Made by a program: the position numbers and the translations under genes | Shown here: in pieces, positions 18,772-26,313 of the stretch | Layout: every line of letters begins with the position of its first letter | How positions within the stretch are numbered: the first letter of the stretch is position 1 | The notes under the pieces: model-generated | Told to the model about the DNA's origin: nothing | Seen by the model: the letters and a program-made list of their open reading frames with translations, nothing else | The model's database searches: none | Virus record (IMG/VR): IMGVR_UViG_3300027739_000068 | Span: 1 to 34,661 of that record | Direction: 5' to 3' (one strand) | DNA from: a virus | Length of the DNA stretch: 34,661 nt

Positions 18772-19178
18772 AAGAGTTTTTTTAATTGATGGACTAATTT
18801 CATGTGTTGATCCTCCAGAAGTTCATAGTCTCTTCCCATTAGAAAGGAAGGAAACTCGTAGATTTTCATTCCAATCGCATTTGCTATCCTAATTGCTTCA
18901 ACAATGTTCGGAGAAGTACCACTACAGGAGATTGTAATAAGCAGGTCTTTATCAGTACCAAATACCTGAAGTTGCTTACTGTATATATGTTCGTATCCAT
19001 AGTCGTTGGCAATCATGGTGATAACTGAGTTATTACTACTAAGGCACATAGCCTTAATATCCCTTGAGAAGAGGTCTGAAGCCATATGCTCGGCTGTTGC
19101 ACTACTGCCACCATTACCGCAGATGAAAACCATGTCGGCTTTTTCTATCAACTTAATCAGTTCACTTATATCTCTCAT
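18768..19178 (-). CDS. gmhA: GmhA-like sedoheptulose-7-phosphate isomerase (SIS domain, short form)
   Basis: 136 residues, compared with about 190 for bacterial GmhA. The phosphosugar-binding loop GNGGSSATAEH is at 21-31 and the second loop SCSGTSPN is at 84-91. A C-terminal DQHMKLVHQL resembles the catalytic His helix of GmhA. The missing part is the N-terminal helical region, which in known GmhA helps form the tetramer. Expected reaction: D-sedoheptulose 7-phosphate to D-glycero-D-manno-heptose 7-phosphate, the entry step of heptose activation. It sits with four-base overlaps between the epimerase and the HddA-like kinase genes, so substrate and next enzyme are encoded side by side. Identity is good, full activity is inferred. 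Confidence 0.85.
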   Translation of the reverse strand: MRDISELIKLIEKADMVFICGNGGSSATAEHMASDLFSRDIKAMCLSSNNSVITMIANDYGYEHIYSKQLQVFGTDKDLLITISCSGTSPNIVEAIRIANAIGMKIYEFPSFLMGRDYELLEDQHMKLVHQLKKLL

Positions 19179-20140
19179 GCGTTGTGTATTACCCTACTTC
19201 CGGCATCACTAAACCTGAAGGGTAGTTCTTGATAATCTTTTAAGGCTTCTCGGATCTTAGCTCTTTTGTTGGCCGGAAACATCACAAGCAGAAAGCCACC
19301 ACCACCAGCACCAATTACCTTGCCACCTATCGCTCCGGCTTTCTTGGCGGTGTCATACATCATGTCGATCTTGCTAGTGGTAGTTTTCTTGTTCATCTGC
19401 TTCTTCACATCCCAGTAAACATCCAACAACCTACCAAACTCTTTGAGATTGCCCTTTAGAAGCGCCTCTGTACCCCTAGTGGCCAGTTCTTTGTTTTGGT
19501 CTAGTAGGGATTTATTGGCTGAGATATCAAACTTTTTCAGAACTTCATCAGCCTTCCTCGTTACTCCGGTATAGAAAAGCATCAGGCTGTTATTCAAGTC
19601 CTCTTTAACCGACTGATCCATTTCAACCTTGAAACCCACCACTTGACCGGAAGGATTAAACTGGAGACATCTTAGTCCTCCCAATACGATAGCGTGTTGA
19701 TCTTGGACTCCAATAGGTTTACCAATAACATCCAGTTCTATCTTGATGGCTTCTTCGGCTAGTTGCTTGGAGGAGACTGACTCACCCAGATGGTTATGAA
19801 GAGCATTGAGTACTCCAATGGTTACCGCACTTGACGATCCAAGGCCTGTACCCTCAGATGGGATATCGGCTAGAAATGATATCTCGATGCCTTTCTCTAT
19901 CCCTACCATCCGGAGAGCTTCTCGCACTAGATCGTGTTTGAGATCGTCTAGCTTGTCTACAGTCTCCTTAATCGAGTAGTTGACGATGATCTTGTCGTCA
20001 AAGCGCTTCTTGACGATACAGTAGATATACTTGTCGATGGTGGTCGTAAGAACCAGACCTCCGTAGTTGAGGTAGTACTCTCTAAAATCGGTGTTGCCAC
20101 CTAGAAGCGATAATCTAAGCGGTGTCTGTGTTAGTATCAT
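19175..20140 (-). CDS. hddA: HddA-like D-glycero-alpha-D-manno-heptose-7-phosphate kinase (GHMP kinase)
   Basis: 321 residues, near the normal length. The N terminus ILTQTPLRLSLLGGNTDF is typical of the HddA/fucokinase-type GHMP branch. ATP-binding motif 2 is PSEGTGLGSSSA at 94-105 and motif 3 is KVIGAGGGGF at 274-283. Expected reaction: phosphorylation of C1 of D-glycero-D-manno-heptose 7-phosphate, giving the alpha 1,7-bisphosphate. It follows directly from the GmhA-like product, and the two genes overlap by four bases. In most bacteria hddA is paired with hddC (a guanylyltransferase); here a HIGH-type nucleotidyltransferase lies close by instead. The start overlaps the upstream small gene by 26 bases. 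Confidence 0.9.
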   Translation of the reverse strand: MILTQTPLRLSLLGGNTDFREYYLNYGGLVLTTTIDKYIYCIVKKRFDDKIIVNYSIKETVDKLDDLKHDLVREALRMVGIEKGIEISFLADIPSEGTGLGSSSAVTIGVLNALHNHLGESVSSKQLAEEAIKIELDVIGKPIGVQDQHAIVLGGLRCLQFNPSGQVVGFKVEMDQSVKEDLNNSLMLFYTGVTRKADEVLKKFDISANKSLLDQNKELATRGTEALLKGNLKEFGRLLDVYWDVKKQMNKKTTTSKIDMMYDTAKKAGAIGGKVIGAGGGGFLLVMFPANKRAKIREALKDYQELPFRFSDAGSRVIHNA

Positions 20141-20408
20141 TTTTCTTTTTAATAGACTTCATGGCTTTCTTCACCTCAGCAATAGCCTTCTCCTGATCCC
20201 TGTCTTTCTTGTCCAGTTCCTTGATCCGTTCCGGAGTTAGAACGGCACTAATGGTAAACCAGTTTCCCCTGACTCTTTCAATAATTAAGGTTTCGGGAGT
20301 GAACCCAAAGTCTCTTAGGTGAACGACCTGAATGTTTTTCTGGAACTGATCCTTTATCTTAAACTCAGGAGACTTGATAACTCTTACCCCATCAGCAGGT
20401 TTTATCAT
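20115..20408 (-). CDS. Small protein of unknown function between heptose genes
   Basis: 97 residues. The first 70 look like a small mixed alpha/beta domain (VRVIKSPEFKIKDQ; VVHLRDFGFTPETLIIERV; WFTISAVL). The last 30 are a Lys/Glu/Asp-rich helix (KELDKKDRDQEKAIAEVKKA). It starts after a clear Shine-Dalgarno-like AAAGGATC, overlaps the nucleotidyltransferase gene by 17 bases and the kinase gene by 26, so it is a true member of the operon. I recognise no family and see no catalytic motif; a structural or regulatory partner of the neighbouring enzymes is one guess. Confidence 0.65.
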   Translation of the reverse strand: MIKPADGVRVIKSPEFKIKDQFQKNIQVVHLRDFGFTPETLIIERVRGNWFTISAVLTPERIKELDKKDRDQEKAIAEVKKAMKSIKKKNDTNTDTA

Positions 20409-20796
20409 TTCTGATCCTTTCTTTTAATTCGGTTGATGAATAATCATGATTGCGGTCTATGTAGTGGATCGGAACAGCATCTTCTGCCGTAATGGATTTG
20501 TCTCCATCATAGTCAGTACCCAAAAATCTGATATCAATATGCGAGTTTCGCAGGATGGTTTCAAGCTCTCTCTCAGTTTCATAGACCATGACCGAGTCAA
20601 TGTATTTGCAAGCCTTTAGTTGCATCAATCTCTCGTACACACTCTGTACTGGTTTCTGCTTAACCTTTCGCTCTTTACTGGGATCTAGGTGTAGACCGAC
20701 CAATAGATGATCACAATAGTTCTTACATTCTTCCAAAAAGATTAGATGCCCAACATGGAGTAGATCCCACGCACCTGTTGTAAACCCTTTAATCAT
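20392..20796 (-). CDS. HIGH-motif cytidylyltransferase-like nucleotidyltransferase
   Basis: 134 residues if the ATG at 20796 is used. The frame extends 24 residues further upstream, but those overlap the preceding gene and do not look like the family, whereas MIKGFTTGAWDLLHVGH is the normal beginning. HVGH (14-17) is the nucleotide-binding HxGH motif; the C-terminal STELKERI near the end resembles the ISTT-like motif of TagD and of the HldE (RfaE) adenylyltransferase domain. Expected reaction: transfer of AMP or CMP to a sugar or polyol phosphate. Beside GmhA, HddA and HAD genes the likely substrate is heptose 1-phosphate, but glycerol 3-phosphate is possible. Overlap with the upstream glycosyltransferase is eight bases. 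Confidence 0.8.
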   Translation of the reverse strand: MIKGFTTGAWDLLHVGHLIFLEECKNYCDHLLVGLHLDPSKERKVKQKPVQSVYERLMQLKACKYIDSVMVYETERELETILRNSHIDIRFLGTDYDGDKSITAEDAVPIHYIDRNHDYSSTELKERIRNDKTC

Positions 20797-21658
20797 CGAG
20801 ATTTTTGTATAGTTGTCCGACTCTATCGATGTGATAGTTCTCGGACTTAATAATGAGCCTGTTAGCATAGTCCTGATACAGTTCCGGCATGGTCATGAGG
20901 TCTTGTAATGCCTGTAGAAAGCCATGCAGGTTCTGTACTGGGAAGTAGAGACCATCAAACTCCTTGAAGGCTTCCTCGTCAAGCGCAATAGTGGGGACAC
21001 CGAAAGATGAGGCGTTTACCATCTTTAGTGGGTTACTCATAGTCTTGTGGTATGGTCTCCAGATTATTTGTACATCGATCTTCATGTAGAAGTCGATAAT
21101 GTCTTGTCTTGTAAAGAAGCGAGAGTACTCCAAAAGTTCGACTCCATGCTTTGCCAGTTCCATCTTTAGGTCTTTGGGAAGCATCGGAAAAGCCTCAGCA
21201 GTACCGATAACTCCAACTGTCTTTATCTCTGACCTAGTACGATGTAGTCTGTCATAGTTACAGTGATGTTGGGGGATGAAAATTATCTCATTACTGATAC
21301 ATTTTGCCATTGTCCGGCCATCTACCTCAGAACAAACTATCACTCCAACCTCCGGATGTATTTTTGCCAGTTCTCCTAGATTGTGTCCATCAACTATGTC
21401 GATGTAGTTCTTCCGGCCTTCAAAAGTGAAGTCGTCACCCTTTCTGACCATCGGCTTAACATAAATACAGGTATCGTTCTCGTATCCGGACTTTGGATTA
21501 AACTTAGCACCAATATGATCCGCTATTTGGTCTCCTCTGATCATTGAGCTAACTCTCATCAAGTGTCCTCTACCTGCCGGAACTGGTTTAACTCTATCCT
21601 TGAAGGCCTCCGAGGGATTGATGTTTAGAAATGATGGTTTGGCAAAAATACTGATCAT
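20789..21658 (-). CDS. GT-B-like glycosyltransferase
   Basis: 289 residues. The N-terminal half has alternating strands and helices with GRGHLMRVSSMIRGDQIADHIG, as in GT-B donors. The C-terminal half carries the family 4-like sequence TMSNPLKMVNASSFGVPTIA at about 206-225, in the region that normally contacts the sugar nucleotide, followed by a helical tail typical of GT-B enzymes. At 289 residues it is shorter than the usual 350-400. No signal peptide or membrane segment is visible, so it should act in the cytoplasm. It overlaps its neighbours by four and eight bases. Donor and acceptor cannot be read from sequence. Confidence 0.75.
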   Translation of the reverse strand: MISIFAKPSFLNINPSEAFKDRVKPVPAGRGHLMRVSSMIRGDQIADHIGAKFNPKSGYENDTCIYVKPMVRKGDDFTFEGRKNYIDIVDGHNLGELAKIHPEVGVIVCSEVDGRTMAKCISNEIIFIPQHHCNYDRLHRTRSEIKTVGVIGTAEAFPMLPKDLKMELAKHGVELLEYSRFFTRQDIIDFYMKIDVQIIWRPYHKTMSNPLKMVNASSFGVPTIALDEEAFKEFDGLYFPVQNLHGFLQALQDLMTMPELYQDYANRLIIKSENYHIDRVGQLYKNLDD

Positions 21659-22167
21659 AGGTAGGATGGTGATACATACTTGTTAAAGATTTCTTTGACC
21701 TTCATTCTTCTTCCGGTTATATTCATCTCCACATTGAAGTCTGGAATGAGGTTGATCCAGTACAGAAACTCGTCAAGGTCGACCACATAGCGATAAACAT
21801 CTTGGATCTCGAAGGGTTTTTGGTTGAGGAAACAGTCTTTTAGGTAATTGATAAGAGTGTGAGGATTGTCTCCCCATGAGATATTTCCGAGTCTGACAAT
21901 ACAGTACTCCAGAAAAACCGCCCTTACGAGTTCTTCCATTTCCCACTTATGTTGATAGTAGCGAGACTTGCCATCTAGGATACCCAGTGAACTGAAGTAA
22001 ACCAAGCGTCTATCTCTTGGTTGCCTAAGTAGTAACTCCTTCTCTCTTATATACTCTGACTCCCTTGTTTCTTTGGAATTACTGACTCCTGAAGCAAAGA
22101 AAAGTACATCCTTATCCACATCCTTCAAGGCTTTAGCTATGTCTCCATTACCAATTATTTCTTTCAT
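21655..22167 (-). CDS. Shortened SDR-type sugar-nucleotide reductase/epimerase-like protein
   Basis: 170 residues, about half the length of extended SDR enzymes. MKEIIGNGDIAKAL resembles a degenerate nucleotide-binding start (the usual GxxGxxG is incomplete). VLFFASGVSNS, VYFSSLGILDG and YYQHKWEMEELV give a family-like Ser and a Tyr-x-x-x-Lys (YQHK), followed by YCIVRLGNISWG, which matches the 'R-x-x-N-x-Y/W-G' segment of this family. It may reduce or epimerise the nucleotide sugar made upstream, or may have lost catalysis. The start overlaps the methyltransferase gene by four bases and the end overlaps the GT-B-like gene by four. Confidence 0.7.
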   Translation of the reverse strand: MKEIIGNGDIAKALKDVDKDVLFFASGVSNSKETRESEYIREKELLLRQPRDRRLVYFSSLGILDGKSRYYQHKWEMEELVRAVFLEYCIVRLGNISWGDNPHTLINYLKDCFLNQKPFEIQDVYRYVVDLDEFLYWINLIPDFNVEMNITGRRMKVKEIFNKYVSPSYL

Positions 22168-22811
22168 GTTTTAATCCAGAACCAACTCCGGAAGTGGTCT
22201 CTTTTTAATCTAGTATTCTGATTGGTAGTACCACAGACAAAGATAGGGATCATGCGGTAGCATCGGGCATAGGCGATCAAGGCTCTCTTCACATGGTTAA
22301 ACTTGCGGTATGAGAAGTAGGCAAAGTCATGACCGGAGATGATGCCACCTTTCTTGACCTTTTTTAGCCAGTTGTGTAGATCAAAAGTGAAGTTTGGAAA
22401 GTCATGGTTGGCATCTATATAGACGAAGTCCAGTGACTCATCTTCAAAGTCCGCCAGAGCATCAGCAGAGGTCTTTCTTACTAGAGTACAGTTACTTCCC
22501 TTCAGGCGCTTCTTGGTCTCTTCGTAGCAAGAGTTGAAGTATTCGGGTGGCTCGTTGATGTATGTGCCTTTCTCGTATGCTTCCGGAATCCAAGGATCAA
22601 TCCCAAACAAGTGAAGGTCGCTATTAACATCGCAGAGGATCTTAGAATACTCACCTCGGTCAACTCCCAGTTCAACTCCCTTAGTAAACTCTAGTTCTGA
22701 AAACAGTTCGGCTAGATTAATACTGTCCATGTTAGGTATCTCGACAATGTACTGATTGCCGACATTCAGTTTGTACTTGTTGATTATGTATTCGTAGGTG
22801 TTCATTTCCAA
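22164..22811 (-). CDS. Class I SAM-dependent methyltransferase-like protein
   Basis: 215 residues. GVELGVDRGEYSKIL (about 45-59) is motif I of class I methyltransferases, LFGIDPW supplies the acidic residue that binds the ribose, FVYIDANHDF is the motif II region, and KKGGIISGHDF is typical of the Methyltransf_24/CmcI-like group, often O-methyltransferases of sugars. In this cassette it may methylate the sugar or the finished glycan. Overlaps are ten bases with the upstream gene and four with the downstream gene. No membrane segment. The acceptor atom and substrate are unknown. Confidence 0.8.
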   Translation of the reverse strand: MEMNTYEYIINKYKLNVGNQYIVEIPNMDSINLAELFSELEFTKGVELGVDRGEYSKILCDVNSDLHLFGIDPWIPEAYEKGTYINEPPEYFNSCYEETKKRLKGSNCTLVRKTSADALADFEDESLDFVYIDANHDFPNFTFDLHNWLKKVKKGGIISGHDFAYFSYRKFNHVKRALIAYARCYRMIPIFVCGTTNQNTRLKRDHFRSWFWIKT

Positions 22812-23311
22812 AAGTCTGTTAGGTCTACTAGGTTTGATAATACTGTTGCTCGGTTGTTGTCCCCAGTCCAGTCAGTCCGGTACTTGAATAGAGGATAGAT
22901 CTTGGAATAGTGGGTAACTTTGTCGTTGCTTGGATTAGCATCGTGAATCACGATGTATTTAACTCTATCTTTTAGTCTGACTATTTCCTCCGATCTACTA
23001 GAGTCTGGAGTCTGGTCAATAAGCGCCACATCCCATGTAGTATCGACATTAGCATTTTTGTACTCATCGATGAAGTTGATTTCATGGTTTTCATTTGGTT
23101 TATAGTATTTTAATAAGAAGTTGTACCAGTCTTTGTAATTCTCATAGGAAACTAGCTTCCTTCCGGTTAGCATACAGACATAGCGCAGATAAGGCGTACT
23201 GAAGATCCCTGTACCCAGTTCCAACACATCGCCACTTGTTTTCTCCATAGCCTTAATAAGACAAGGAAGGTGTGTGCCATAGGCGAGACTAACATTCATC
23301 TGTTTAGCCAT
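22802..23311 (-). CDS. Second methyltransferase-like protein
   Basis: 169 residues. VLELGTGIFSTPYL (about 29-42) is a SAM-binding motif I, LVSYEN is the following acidic strand, and TWDVALIDQTPDSSRSEEI followed by VKYIVIHDANPS resemble motifs II-III. It is shorter than usual class I methyltransferases and keeps only the Rossmann core. Together with the genes at 22164 and 24176 it makes three methyltransferase-like proteins in 2.5 kb. It overlaps the upstream glycosyltransferase by eight bases. Whether it is active or a partner of its neighbour cannot be told. Confidence 0.7.
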   Translation of the reverse strand: MAKQMNVSLAYGTHLPCLIKAMEKTSGDVLELGTGIFSTPYLRYVCMLTGRKLVSYENYKDWYNFLLKYYKPNENHEINFIDEYKNANVDTTWDVALIDQTPDSSRSEEIVRLKDRVKYIVIHDANPSNDKVTHYSKIYPLFKYRTDWTGDNNRATVLSNLVDLTDFWK

Positions 23312-24179
23312 GCGAGTAGTGTTTATTTAATAATTCTCTCCAGTTTTCCGGCCATGTAGGCATCGGCCAAAACTTATCAACAAACCAACCGATATGAGAG
23401 TCTGACATAAAGTGATTGACGGCAATATCGTAACTCTTCTTGTCCTGAGCCGAGTCCATCCGATAGCCTCGCTTATTGCCTTGTTGATGTAGATGAGCGT
23501 ACCAAGTATTCTTGTTGACCATCACCTTGCCTCCCCAGATCCAGTTTTTGAGAGCTAACCATATGGGTTCTTGAGCGTGACCATAAGGATCAACATTGGG
23601 GAAGCCTCCCAACTCAAAGAAGCGATCTTTGCTTATAAACCAACCCGATCCATGTATCTGAGGTGTCTCGTCTATTAGGATGTCCAACCTCTCCTTTGTT
23701 TTCTCCGGCCAGTGACCTCCAGCCTTAAACCTAAAGCCTCTGGGATCTGTTAGGGGACAACTTAGGTAGAAGTAGTCATAGAACTCTTCTTCACCATTTC
23801 TCATCTGGATGCTCCAGTCATCCTTAATTATCTTGAAGCGAGGCATCACAATCCAGTCCTCTTCCATGTCAGATTGAAGTATCTGGTCAAAGTTATATCC
23901 CACTCGACAGTGGGCATCTAGCTTGAAGATATACTTTCCAGTGGCCATAGCACACATGGCATTGAGGTTTGTTTTGATGCCAACAACTTCTGGAAACTTA
24001 ATGGTCTTTAGGTTAGTTCCAACATTAGTATAATCAACATAGCCTTCATCCGGTACGCCATCGTAACCAATGATGATCTCATACTCTCCGGTGGCGTTCT
24101 GTTCGATACTCCCAATAGTCCGTTCTATATTGATAACCTTTTCATTTCTGGCCGGAATGATGATGCTTACCTTACTCAT
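23304..24179 (-). CDS. Family 2 glycosyltransferase
   Basis: 291 residues. VSIIIPARNEK at 4-14 opens a GT-A fold, YIFKLDAHCRVGYNF near 84-98 holds the metal-binding DxD equivalent (DAH), QIHGSGWFIS is the acceptor-side loop, and WGGKVMVNKNTWYAHLH closes the catalytic region. The same blocks occur in the proteins at 15181 and 25008, so the three are paralogs with probably different linkages. No zinc insertion is present here. Overlaps are eight and four bases with its neighbours. Likely cytosolic transfer of a sugar to the phage or host glycan. Confidence 0.85.
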   Translation of the reverse strand: MSKVSIIIPARNEKVINIERTIGSIEQNATGEYEIIIGYDGVPDEGYVDYTNVGTNLKTIKFPEVVGIKTNLNAMCAMATGKYIFKLDAHCRVGYNFDQILQSDMEEDWIVMPRFKIIKDDWSIQMRNGEEEFYDYFYLSCPLTDPRGFRFKAGGHWPEKTKERLDILIDETPQIHGSGWFISKDRFFELGGFPNVDPYGHAQEPIWLALKNWIWGGKVMVNKNTWYAHLHQQGNKRGYRMDSAQDKKSYDIAVNHFMSDSHIGWFVDKFWPMPTWPENWRELLNKHYSHG

Positions 24180-24712
24180 TGTTTATGTCTAATTACCAAT
24201 AACCGATCATCGTAGCGCTTACCACACTCGATCCACTTGTAGTCATAGTTATCAAAAGCTATCTCAATACTCTTGTCGGACACATCCTCGATAATATAGA
24301 GGGATTCCTTCTTTAGAAGTGGAAGGATCGTAAGCGCAGTAATTACTTGATCTTTGGGTTTGTGAGATCCATCATCTATGACGATATCTAAATCAAACCC
24401 AGTTTTTAGAAGCAACTTGCAAACATCCTCCTCCTTACTTTGATCACACCTAAATACCTCTATTCTGTTTTCGGTTATACATCGCTCCTCGTCTATCTCA
24501 GCACCATAGATCATGGCTTTCGGGAAGAAGTCTCTAAACATTCGGACACCAGCACCCTCAGCCACTCCAATCTCCAATAGTTTCTTTACATATTGTTTCG
24601 AGTCTTTGAATAGGTCGTAATAGGCCGGAGTGTAGTTATGCTTACCCCATTTATCAGTTCCGTACTTAATAGCGAGTAGTGTTAGGTCATCAAGTTCACT
24701 CATTTTGTCCAT
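24176..24712 (-). CDS. Methyltransferase-like protein (CmcI/macrocin-type)
   Basis: 178 residues. YGTDKWGKHNYTPAYYDLF followed by LLEIGVAEGAGVRMF (motif I), AMIYGAEIDEERC, DIVIDDGSHKPKDQ and LYIIEDV is the pattern of CmcI-like and macrocin-O-methyltransferase-like proteins, often found in sugar and antibiotic clusters. The family includes sugar O-methyltransferases. Overlaps are four bases downstream and 13 upstream. Sequence identity of the methylated substrate cannot be inferred; methylation of the terminal sugar is a reasonable guess. Confidence 0.8.
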   Translation of the reverse strand: MDKMSELDDLTLLAIKYGTDKWGKHNYTPAYYDLFKDSKQYVKKLLEIGVAEGAGVRMFRDFFPKAMIYGAEIDEERCITENRIEVFRCDQSKEEDVCKLLLKTGFDLDIVIDDGSHKPKDQVITALTILPLLKKESLYIIEDVSDKSIEIAFDNYDYKWIECGKRYDDRLLVIRHKQ

Positions 24713-25020
24713 TTTTTTGCTATTCTAACTTTAATTTGATGATATTTTAGGTAGTGTAAATTACCATTGTCATCAAAGTGTTTTTCTATTTCTTTGAATA
24801 AATCTCCCAGAATCTTTATTTTTTGTTTCGTATAAGGGGTTGTCATCCTATAACCATCTTCAGGTACTTTTTCCAACAATTTTTGGGCTAACGGAAAAGA
24901 GGCTGAAGTACCCTTTCGAAAGTTTGAGAACTTGACACGCCCATCTTTAATGGAAATTGTATCTAAGCAATAGATAACAATATAATAAAATAGTTGTTCC
25001 AGTGTTTTTATGTCACCCAT
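24700..25020 (-). CDS. Small unknown protein in the sugar cassette
   Basis: 106 residues, predicted helical, with an N-terminal hydrophobic stretch (LFYYIVIYCL), a polar middle and a basic C terminus (IKVRIAKKW). The DNA is visibly more AT-rich than its neighbours, which may mark a separately acquired gene. It overlaps the upstream glycosyltransferase and the downstream methyltransferase genes by 13 bases each, so it is probably translated. I recognise no family. Confidence 0.6.
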   Translation of the reverse strand: MGDIKTLEQLFYYIVIYCLDTISIKDGRVKFSNFRKGTSASFPLAQKLLEKVPEDGYRMTTPYTKQKIKILGDLFKEIEKHFDDNGNLHYLKYHQIKVRIAKKWTK

Positions 25021-25901
25021 CCCATTTCTTTAATTTGTAACTTCCAATCCTGATCCCATTTAGGCATATGGGGGAACTTCTCGTCAATAAACCACTCGAA
25101 CTTATGAATCATGTTAGGTTCTCGGTCATTCAACCAATGTTCAGCACTCCACTCGGAAGCCTGTTTGGTGTACTCATTGAAACCCCCGATGTTGTACATC
25201 CGGCCATAGGTCTTACCCTTGTGGAGATGTGCATACCAAGTTTTCTTATTCACCTTCATCGCTCCACCACCTAACCATGTCTTGAAGCCTATTTCCTGAC
25301 TTTCTTGACTGAATTGTCCGTAACCGACCTCACTTAATCCCCCCAGAAAGTTCTCGAAGTGGTCTTTGGTCATAAAGTAGCATGAACCTTGCATCGAGGG
25401 AGTGTCATCAATGTCATACTGAGGATCAGTTCGCTCTCTTTGTCTCTCGTACCACTCAACCCCATGCATACCATCGTCATGTTCCTTGCCTTTTCTTGGG
25501 AAGTCGATGTACATATAGTCTCGGTAAGGTCTATCTTTGTTGATACACCAGTTCTCGGCATCAAGTGAGTATCGTCTAGGGATCTGTACCCAGTTATTCT
25601 CCTTATGGTTGTCTATCAAGATCCGGCCATAGTTCTCTCCAACCGCACAGTGGTCGTCAATCTTCATAATGTACTTGCCTTTGGCTATCTTTACACATGA
25701 GTTTATCCCCTGTCTTAGTCCTATGGGTTTTGGGGGGTGGATGTAGTGGACTCTAGCATCGTTTACAAGTGGTTCAGGCCACCTTTCGTCAACATTCACA
25801 ACCACCTCGACCTCACATCCGGCATTTTTCAGGCAATCATTGATCGTCTGAGTCGTAAACTGTGAGTTCCGGTTCGGGATAATGACCGAGAGTTCAATCA
25901 T
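25008..25901 (-). CDS. Family 2 glycosyltransferase (first glycosyltransferase of the cassette)
   Basis: 297 residues. LSVIIPNRNS at 4-13 starts the GT-A fold, YIMKIDDHCAVGENY near 78-92 holds the DxD-like DDH, SMQGSCYFMT corresponds to the acceptor loop and GGGAMKVNKKTWYAHLH to the C-terminal catalytic block. It is a paralog of the proteins at 15181 and 23304 and lacks the zinc knuckle of the former. The C terminus (HKFEWFIDEKFPHMPKW) is also shared with the group. Start overlaps the DUF2829-like gene by eight bases. Probable cytosolic sugar transfer; donor unknown. Confidence 0.85.
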   Translation of the reverse strand: MIELSVIIPNRNSQFTTQTINDCLKNAGCEVEVVVNVDERWPEPLVNDARVHYIHPPKPIGLRQGINSCVKIAKGKYIMKIDDHCAVGENYGRILIDNHKENNWVQIPRRYSLDAENWCINKDRPYRDYMYIDFPRKGKEHDDGMHGVEWYERQRERTDPQYDIDDTPSMQGSCYFMTKDHFENFLGGLSEVGYGQFSQESQEIGFKTWLGGGAMKVNKKTWYAHLHKGKTYGRMYNIGGFNEYTKQASEWSAEHWLNDREPNMIHKFEWFIDEKFPHMPKWDQDWKLQIKEMGWVT

Positions 25902-26139
25902 CCTGCTTTATTGTTACCCAGTCCATGCCATCCATGTCTCCATCGTTGATTGACCACCTATGGAAAGCACCATTGGTAAAGATTGATAAATACCCATCCA
26001 TCATTAAACAGTAATCATGATTCTTCCATACTACCCTTGCCACCCTTTTGCCCTTACTAATCTCTTTTAGAGCATCGTAGAAGGTCATCTGGACAACTAC
26101 TTCGCTATTCTTTGGTAATGGTGTCAATGTTTCTTCCAT
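25894..26139 (-). CDS. DUF2829/Tad2-like protein (candidate anti-Thoeris signal sponge)
   Basis: 81 residues from the ATG at 26139; the open frame reaches 26241 but the extra 34 residues lie inside the preceding gene and look unrelated. MTFYDALKEISKGKRVARVVW (18-38) and the end HRWSINDGDMDGMDWVTI match the pattern of DUF2829 proteins ('F..AL..l..GkkvaR..W...' and 'W.p...D.lA.DW'). One member, Tad2, binds the cyclic ADP-ribose signal made by Thoeris TIR proteins and blocks that defence. Many DUF2829 proteins are untested, so function here is inferred. It is the second gene of the cassette, right behind the RHH regulator; no Shine-Dalgarno is evident. Confidence 0.7.
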   Translation of the reverse strand: MEETLTPLPKNSEVVVQMTFYDALKEISKGKRVARVVWKNHDYCLMMDGYLSIFTNGAFHRWSINDGDMDGMDWVTIKQDD

Positions 26140-26308
26140 TTTGTTTATTTTTGTTAATTTTTGATACTGAAGCACAAGCATCCCACGATCTAAGAGTGTC
26201 GATATAGTCATCGATAGCTCTCCGGATGTGTTCTGCTTCAACTAATTCTTTATGCGAAGCTAGAAACTTTATTTGTGCCTCTGTTAAGTAAACACCTTTT
26301 CTAACCAT
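26105..26308 (-). CDS. Ribbon-helix-helix (CopG-like) transcription regulator
   Basis: 67 residues. GVYLTEAQIKFLASHKELV followed by EHIRRAIDDYID (5-38) is the standard ribbon-helix-helix pattern: a short basic beta strand, then two helices. The last 25 residues are polar and probably disordered. RHH proteins bind DNA as dimers at inverted repeats, and a 23-base inverted repeat lies six bases upstream of this ATG, so autoregulation of the whole sugar cassette is likely. The gene is the first of the unit running left from 26308 and overlaps the next start by 35 bases. Confidence 0.8.
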   Translation of the reverse strand: MVRKGVYLTEAQIKFLASHKELVEAEHIRRAIDDYIDTLRSWDACASVSKINKNKQNGRNIDTITKE

Positions 26309-26313
26309 AGGTA

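Noticed and set aside
20796-20868. Longer N terminus for the nucleotidyltransferase
   Set aside because: The added 24 residues overlap the preceding gene and precede the normal family start.
15181-26308. Bacterial chromosomal LPS cluster with a neighbouring prophage
   Set aside because: Virion genes lie on both sides in the same orientation with tiny gaps, and the enzymes are phage-like short forms, so the cassette belongs to the phage.
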